Shown here piece by piece: positions 6,124 through 10,425 of a stretch of DNA of 10,425 nucleotides. The first letter of the stretch is position 1. Every line of letters begins with the position of its first letter. A program made the position numbers and the translations under genes. This DNA is from an uncultured Kiloniellales bacterium (GTDB lineage Bacteria > Pseudomonadota > Alphaproteobacteria > Kiloniellales > JAKSDN01), in the NCBI GenBank assembly GCA_947259625.1, contig CAMYMY010000149.1, forward strand, positions 1 to 10,425, written 5' to 3'. A model generated the notes under the pieces. That model did no database searches. It saw only the letters and a list, made by a program, of their open reading frames with translations, and was not told where the DNA came from.

Positions 6124-8229
6124 ATGTACGGACATCGCACAGCCTCATCCCTGACGCTCGCCTTGCTCACGGCGACCTTCCTGACCCCGCCGGAGCTGGC
6201 CCGCGCCGCGCCCGGCGACAGGCGGGGAGGCGAGTTCCAGGTCAATACCTTCAACTACGGCAGGCAAGTCCAATCCTCCGTGGCCATGGACGCCGACGGC
6301 GACTTTGTCGTGGTGTGGACCGATTATGGCGGTCAGGAAGGATATTTGGGCTATTACGGCATCTTCGCCCAGCGCTACAACGCCGCGGGCGTGGCCCAGG
6401 GGTCCGAGTTTCACGTCAATACCTCCACCATTTGGGACCAATGGTTCCCAGCCGTCGCCATGGACGCCGACGGCGACTTCGTCGTGGCTTGGACCGATTC
6501 TTATGGTTTCGCCGACGTCCGCGCCCAGCGCTTCGACGCCGCAGGCGTGCCCCACGGGCCCGAGTTTCAGGTCAATACCTTCCGCGCAAGTTTTAGCGAG
6601 GCTCCGGCCGTGGCCATGGAAGCCGACGGCGACTTCGTGGTGGCGTGGACCGATGAAGGCCAGGACGGCATAAATTCTCTTGGTATCTTCGCCCGGCGTT
6701 TCGATGCTGCGGGCGTGGCCCAGGGTCCGGAGTTTCTGGTCAACAGCTTCACCATAGGAGATCAGCGGTGGCCGGCCATCGCCATGGATGCCGACGGCGA
6801 CTTCGTGGTGGCGTGGAGCGATCGTGGCGGCCAGGATGGCTACGAATACGGCATTTTCGCCCAGCGCTTCGATGCCGCGGGCGTGGCCCAGGGGCCGGAG
6901 TTCCAGGTCAACACCTTCACCTTGGGCTGGCAAACACGTCCGTCGGTCGCCATGGATGCCGACGGTGACTTCGTCGTGGCGTGGACCAGCTATCCCAACC
7001 AGGACGGCAGCTCTAGGGGTGTCTTCGCCCAGCGCTACGACGCTGCGGGCGTCGCTCAGGGGTCCGAGTTCCAGGTCAATACATTTACCACCGGCTGGCA
7101 AGAACGTCCGTCCGTCGCCATGGACGCCGACGGCGACTTCATCGTCGCATGGCACAGCAACGGACAGGACGACCCTAGTAATGTTTACGACTTTGGCGTC
7201 TACGCCCAGCGCTACGACCGCGCGGGAGTGGCCCTGGGGTCCGAGTTCCAGGTCCCCAGCGTCACTGACTGGAATCAAACATCCCCGGCCGTGGCCCTGG
7301 ACGCCGACGGCGACTTCGTCGTGGCATGGCAGAGTTTTTCGCCGGACATCACAAGTTTTGAGGTCGTCGCCCAGCGATACCAAGGCACCGGGCCGGTTGC
7401 AGGCGACTTCACCGTGGACGGCCGGGCGGACATCCTGTGGCGCAACGCCGATACCGGCAAGGCGATCCTCTGGCAGATGAACGGGTTCGCCAAGGAGGCT
7501 GCGGGTTCGATCGGCGTGCCGGGCACCGTCTGGCAGGTCGTGGGCGTTGGCGACTTCAACGCCGACACCAAGACCGACCTCCTGTGGCGCAACACGGATA
7601 CCGGGGCTGCGGCGATCTGGCAGATGGATGGGTCCACGAGGAGTGCCTCGGCCGGGATCGGCGCGCCGCCGCTGGTCTGGCGGATCGTCGGCACCGGCGA
7701 CTTCGACGGCGACGACCATGCCGACATCCTGTGGCGCAACAGCGACACCGGGGCCGCGGTGATTTGGCGGATGGACGGCTTCTCCAGAACCGCTTCGGGC
7801 CGGATCGGGACGCCGCCACTGGCCTGGAAGGTGGCCGGGGTGGACGACTTCGACGCCGATGCCAAGTCCGACATCCTGTGGCGCAACACCGACACCGGGG
7901 CCACGGCGATCTGGAAGATGGACGGCTTTGCCATGGACGGCTCGGCCTCGATCGGCACGCCGCCTCTGGTCTGGGACCTGGAAGGCGCCGGCGATTCCGA
8001 CGGCGACCGCAAGGCCGACATCCTGTGGCGACGGCGACCGCAAGGCCGACATCCTGTGGCGCAACTCGAGCACCGAATACAGCGTCGTCTGGAAGATGGA
8101 CGGCTTCGTCCGGGAGGCCGAGGGCGGGATTGGCAACGTGCCCGTCGTCTGGGAGGTGCAGTAGCGCCGGGGCGCGACGGCCGCGCGCCGGCTATCGGTG
8201 CAGCGTGCCGTCCGGGTGGAAGGCGTTGA
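6124..8229 (+). CDS. secreted repeat protein with FG-GAP/VCBS-like C-terminus, frameshifted at its end
   Basis: Residues 1-28 or so (MYGHRTASSLTLALLTATFL, then an AxA site at ARA-AP) are a Sec signal peptide. Seven repeats of 52-59 residues begin at 6232, 6406, 6562, 6730, 6898, 7066 and 7243. Each has the form EFQVNTFT, AMDADGDFVVAW, FAQRYDAAGVAQG; the DADGD loops probably bind calcium. From 7402 come five repeats of exactly 49 residues (starts 7402, 7549, 7696, 7843, 7990) with the pattern GDFDGD, ADILWRNTDTG, IWQMDG, IGTPPLVW, which resemble FG-GAP/VCBS blades. The protein is probably extracellular or cell-surface, with an adhesive or carbohydrate-binding role at best guess. A 31-bp tandem duplication at 7999-8060 shifts the fifth repeat out of frame. 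The present product ends in an arginine-rich tail at 8229 (701 residues). Without the duplication it would end at 8164 (669 residues). Confidence 0.85.
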   Translation: MYGHRTASSLTLALLTATFLTPPELARAAPGDRRGGEFQVNTFNYGRQVQSSVAMDADGDFVVVWTDYGGQEGYLGYYGIFAQRYNAAGVAQGSEFHVNTSTIWDQWFPAVAMDADGDFVVAWTDSYGFADVRAQRFDAAGVPHGPEFQVNTFRASFSEAPAVAMEADGDFVVAWTDEGQDGINSLGIFARRFDAAGVAQGPEFLVNSFTIGDQRWPAIAMDADGDFVVAWSDRGGQDGYEYGIFAQRFDAAGVAQGPEFQVNTFTLGWQTRPSVAMDADGDFVVAWTSYPNQDGSSRGVFAQRYDAAGVAQGSEFQVNTFTTGWQERPSVAMDADGDFIVAWHSNGQDDPSNVYDFGVYAQRYDRAGVALGSEFQVPSVTDWNQTSPAVALDADGDFVVAWQSFSPDITSFEVVAQRYQGTGPVAGDFTVDGRADILWRNADTGKAILWQMNGFAKEAAGSIGVPGTVWQVVGVGDFNADTKTDLLWRNTDTGAAAIWQMDGSTRSASAGIGAPPLVWRIVGTGDFDGDDHADILWRNSDTGAAVIWRMDGFSRTASGRIGTPPLAWKVAGVDDFDADAKSDILWRNTDTGATAIWKMDGFAMDGSASIGTPPLVWDLEGAGDSDGDRKADILWRRRPQGRHPVAQLEHRIQRRLEDGRLRPGGRGRDWQRARRLGGAVAPGRDGRAPAIGAACRPGGRR
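7999..8060 (+). repeat. perfect 31-bp tandem duplication causing a frameshift
   Basis: Positions 7999-8029 and 8030-8060 are identical; each copy begins GACGGCGACC and ends CATCCTGTGGC. Because 31 is not a multiple of three, codons after the second copy are misread. Deleting one copy restores ILWRNSSTEYSVVWKMDG and a complete last repeat ending WEVQ at 8164. Confidence 0.95.
8166..8192. terminator. GC-rich hairpin between convergent genes (bidirectional terminator candidate)
   Basis: GCCGGGGCGCG (8166-8176) pairs with CGCGCGCCGGC (8182-8192) at 10 of 11 positions around a 5-nt loop. It begins one base after the ancestral stop of the repeat protein (8162-8164) and ends on the first base of the DUF3179 stop triplet (8192-8194). 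There is no T tract on either side, so termination would depend on the hairpin alone or on Rho. Confidence 0.5.
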
Positions 8230-9199
8230 ACACGAAGGCGAACGTGACGTCGTAGGCGACGTCCTCGAGGCCGCCGGCCGACTTTCTCTGCGCCACGACG
8301 TTGCCGACCTCCCGGCCCTCGGCGATCACCCGGGCGTCGAGCGCCGAGGCCTGCCCCGGCGCCCAAGTGAGGATCAGCTCCCCGGCTTCGATCCGGCCCT
8401 TCGTCCGGAGGCTGTCGAGGGTCCAGGCCTCATCGCCGATCTTGATCACGCGCGCCAACGCCGGAAGGTCGTCGGGCAGCGCGCCCACTGGGAAGTAAGG
8501 CCGCGTGCGGCTGTCGTAGCCCGTATAGGGGTTCATGCCGTAGGCGCGCATCCCGGGGTTGTTCGGGACCAGGACCTTGCCCTGGGGGTGGCGCGCGGCG
8601 AAGCGCTCCCAGGACTCGAGGCGCGCCGGGATGATCCTCAACAGCGTCCCCGTGCGCGCGCCGACGATGGCCTCGCCCATGAACTGCTGCCACCAGCTCT
8701 CGGTCGCCCGGTCGTACATGACCAGGTCGGAGTTGCGCAGCTTGCCGGTGGTGCCGAACTCGGTGGCCAGCCCGTCCACCCGACGGTCGAAGACGATGGC
8801 CGAGTTGCACAAGGGGCAGTAGGTCACGGCCACCGGCACGCCGCCGACCACGTCGTTGACGATCTCGTGCCAAGTTAGGATGCGGAGCGGATAGGCCCGG
8901 GCGTCGCCCTCGATGGTGAGGCCGATGACGGGCTCGGTGGGCGCGAGATCGGTCGCCTGCGACACCGCCACGAAGGCCGGGTCGTCGATCGAGGGAATCC
9001 CATCCTTGGGCGGCCCGCCGCTCATGATGTCGTCGAGGTCCACGGAATGCTTCGAGAAGTCGGTGTCGGGCCAGGCATGGCGCCAGGCTTCGGGACCGGC
9101 CAGGGCGGCCGCTGCCGGGGTGAGCAACAAAGTCAGGCAGGCAACGAAGACCGCCCCGACCGGAACTGGGACACGGGGGGATGGTGAAGAGCTGTTCAT
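8192..9199 (-). CDS. DUF3179 domain-containing secreted protein
   Basis: A 335-residue protein with an N-terminal signal peptide (hydrophobic 13-34, AAALA before GPEAW), so exported. The body matches DUF3179: DDIMSGGPPKDGIPSIDDP (56-74), VIGLTIEGDARAYPLRIL (91-108), WHEIVNDVVGG (110-120) and the hallmark TYCPLCNSAIVFDR (126-139) with Cys128 and Cys131. Further on are EFGTTGKLRNSDLVMYDR (147-164), WWQQFMGEAIVG (169-180) and PYTGYD (224-229). The paired cysteines suggest a metal or redox site, but the family has no established biochemical function that I know of. ATG 9199 gives the signal peptide; the upstream in-frame stretch is closed by a TGA and the ribosome site is weak. It lies 82 bp downstream of the flippase-like gene on the same strand, so co-transcription is possible. 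No promoter was recognised in that gap. Confidence 0.9.
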   Translation of the reverse strand: MNSSSPSPRVPVPVGAVFVACLTLLLTPAAAALAGPEAWRHAWPDTDFSKHSVDLDDIMSGGPPKDGIPSIDDPAFVAVSQATDLAPTEPVIGLTIEGDARAYPLRILTWHEIVNDVVGGVPVAVTYCPLCNSAIVFDRRVDGLATEFGTTGKLRNSDLVMYDRATESWWQQFMGEAIVGARTGTLLRIIPARLESWERFAARHPQGKVLVPNNPGMRAYGMNPYTGYDSRTRPYFPVGALPDDLPALARVIKIGDEAWTLDSLRTKGRIEAGELILTWAPGQASALDARVIAEGREVGNVVAQRKSAGGLEDVAYDVTFAFVFNAFHPDGTLHR

Positions 9200-9281
9200 G
9201 GCCAGAGCATTGCCCAGGGCGGTCCCGAAGGCCAGTCACAAGCGCTTGAGGATGCCGTGTGCCGCCGATTGCGGTCGCGTA

Positions 9282-10286
9282 TTACTTCCGGTCGGCTTCG
9301 GCGGTTGGCGCGGCGGAGGCCAGACCTGCGGAGACGTCCAGGGCCTCGTCGGCGGCCGGCCGCGGGCTGTGCTGGAGCAGCCAGGCGAGCCCGCCGGCCG
9401 CGCCGAAGGCGAGCTGAAGCAGGCCGAAGAATATCGAGACCAGGGCGGCGTCGCCGGTCGCCACGCCGAGCAAGCCGAGTCCCACTACCATGCCGCCCTC
9501 GCGGACCCCCCAGCCGGCGATCGAAACCGGCAGCGAGGCGGCCAGCAGGACCGCCGGCAGCACCGCCAGGGTCTCGAGCAGCGGGCACGGGATGCCAATG
9601 GCCAGTGCCGTGAACCAGACGGCCAGGCAGAGGAACAGATGGCCCAGCACCGACGCGCCGATCAGCTGGGCCAGGAGCGCCTTGTCGCGCCACAGGATCT
9701 CGACCTCCGCGGCGATGGTCCCGAGGTGGCGGCGCGGCGCCGCGAAGGGCAGCCAGCGGGCCAGGCGCAGCAGCAGGGGGGCGCCGGCGATGACCACGAT
9801 GCCGCCCAGGGCGACCGCCATGGCGCTCCACACCGGTACGCTCTCCGGGTGCCGCCAGACGAGGCCGAGCGCGCCGATCAGGGACAGCAGCAGCAGGCCG
9901 AGCAGGCCGAGCAATCGGTCGATTATGACCGAGCGCACCGCCGCGCCCAGGGGGCGGCCCCGCCGGCGCAGCAGCCACATGCGCATGCCGTCGCCGCCGA
10001 CGGTCGAGGGCAGGACCTGGTTGAAGAACAGGCTGATCACCACGATGCCCGCCAACCGCCAGGGCGGGACGGCGCGGTCGATCGCGCCGAGGATCTTCTC
10101 CCTGCGCCAGGTGACCACGACGAGGCTCTGCAGACCGATCATGCCGGCGGCGGCGATAAGCGGCCAAAACGACAGCTCGGCCAGCCGCGCCGCCATCTCG
10201 GCCAACGCCACGTCGCGCAGCACGAAGTAGAGCAGCAGTCCGGTGACCGCGACCTTGGCGCCTACGACCAGAGGTGTCTTGGACAT
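9282..10286 (-). CDS. lysylphosphatidylglycerol synthase transmembrane (flippase-like) family protein
   Basis: A 334-residue integral membrane protein of the LPG_synthase_TM (UPF0104) family, with about seven to eight hydrophobic segments, including 6-23, 41-59, 78-93, 119-143, 153-173, 205-231 and 236-256. The diagnostic motif FFNQVLPSTVGGDGMRM is at 87-103, and GWGVREG at 258-264 is also typical. In MprF this module flips a modified phospholipid. Stand-alone members like this one lack the aminoacyl-transferase domain and usually sit with glycosyltransferase or lipid-modification genes, so the substrate may be another lipid or lipid-linked sugar. The C-terminal 25-30 residues are polar, alanine-rich and probably cytoplasmic tail. 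ATG 10286 starts at the first membrane helix; its ribosome site is weak. Codon use is extremely GC-rich, which also leaves a long spurious frame open on the opposite strand. Confidence 0.88.
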   Translation of the reverse strand: MSKTPLVVGAKVAVTGLLLYFVLRDVALAEMAARLAELSFWPLIAAAGMIGLQSLVVVTWRREKILGAIDRAVPPWRLAGIVVISLFFNQVLPSTVGGDGMRMWLLRRRGRPLGAAVRSVIIDRLLGLLGLLLLSLIGALGLVWRHPESVPVWSAMAVALGGIVVIAGAPLLLRLARWLPFAAPRRHLGTIAAEVEILWRDKALLAQLIGASVLGHLFLCLAVWFTALAIGIPCPLLETLAVLPAVLLAASLPVSIAGWGVREGGMVVGLGLLGVATGDAALVSIFFGLLQLAFGAAGGLAWLLQHSPRPAADEALDVSAGLASAAPTAEADRK

Positions 10287-10340
10287 GAAACCGGGCCCGT
10301 TGTCTCGGCGTTCCGCAGCAATAGCGCGCCCGCTCTAATA

Positions 10341-10425
10341 TCAGATTAATGCTGAATCTGCCCGTTCGGATTTCACCTCGGCCCGGTCGAGCCAGGGCGC
10401 CAGCGCTCCCAGCACGTCCTCCAGG
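10341..10425 (-). CDS. C-terminal end of an unidentified protein (partial)
   Basis: The minus-strand frame entering at the window edge reads LEDVLGALAPWLDRAEVKSE and ends ADSALI before a TGA at 10343-10341, giving 27 codons. Its composition fits a real, amphipathic C-terminus, and its spacing of 54 bp from the flippase-like gene downstream is operon-like. Too little is present to name a family. A glycosyltransferase or similar lipid or sugar enzyme would suit the neighbour, but that is a guess. Confidence 0.5.
   Translation of the reverse strand, partial: LEDVLGALAPWLDRAEVKSERADSALI

Noticed and set aside
6145..8136. 663-codon open frame on the minus strand opposite the repeat protein
   Set aside because: It mirrors the repeat period of the true gene, has no signal or recognisable domain, and is a shadow of the sense repeats.
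7402..8164. The regular 147-bp units as a CRISPR-like or noncoding array
   Set aside because: The units are in-frame coding repeats with conserved protein motifs, and there are no short identical repeats separated by unique spacers.
8913..10349. 478-codon open frame on the plus strand opposite the flippase-like gene
   Set aside because: It has a low-complexity Q/A/R/G-rich translation antisense to a well-recognised membrane protein, and is an artefact of very GC-rich codons.

Overview
The window is GC-rich DNA from a Gram-negative bacterium. The evidence is a lipobox lipoprotein, AxA-type signal peptides, a WaaE-like glycosyltransferase and an IS5-family element of a type I associate with Proteobacteria. 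I cannot name a genus. The left part (1 to about 5050) looks less GC-extreme than the right part (about 6000 to 10425), and an insertion sequence sits at the change.

Layout. Minus-strand positions 1-1002 hold the start of a DUF5671-like membrane-protein reading frame, cut by the window edge, and a class I SAM-dependent methyltransferase whose 3' end appears to run into it out of frame. A divergent intergenic region (1003-1261) carries a good rho-independent terminator just upstream of a plus-strand family 2 glycosyltransferase (1262-2026). A family 5 solute-binding lipoprotein (2059-3657) follows 32 bp later. It converges on a small minus-strand zinc-ribbon/OB-fold (DUF35-like) gene (3654-3947), and the two stop codons share a CTAG. 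Upstream of that gene on the minus strand is an SCP2-type thiolase (4113 to about 4931) that has lost its N-terminal third, including the nucleophilic cysteine. The thiolase and its probable OB-fold partner are separated by a 134-bp palindromic element with 22-bp inverted ends.

An IS5-family element (about 5049-5993) with imperfect 16-bp inverted repeats and a TA duplication follows. Its transposase is split by a one-base frame change at an A5G6 run. Its flanks, joined without the IS, form a 12/14 hairpin, so it seems to have landed in a hairpin loop. To its right is a secreted repeat protein (6124-8229) with seven 52-59-residue repeats followed by five 49-residue FG-GAP/VCBS-like repeats. 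A 31-bp perfect tandem duplication in the last repeat throws the reading frame out. The ancestral stop at 8164 is followed directly by a strong hairpin and then by the convergent stop of a DUF3179 protein (8192-9199, minus). Upstream of that on the minus strand are a lysylphosphatidylglycerol-synthase-type integral membrane protein (9282-10286) and the last 27 codons of another gene (10341-10425).

Functional picture. The methyltransferase, glycosyltransferase and flippase-like protein suggest envelope or surface-glycan work. The solute-binding lipoprotein suggests peptide uptake without its permease in view. The thiolase/OB-fold pair suggests acyl-CoA metabolism that is now broken. I did not find a coherent new multi-gene system. 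What stands out is a concentration of genetic damage and rearrangement: a truncated thiolase, a frameshifted transposase, a duplicated and frameshifted repeat gene, and a possible methyltransferase/DUF5671 junction.
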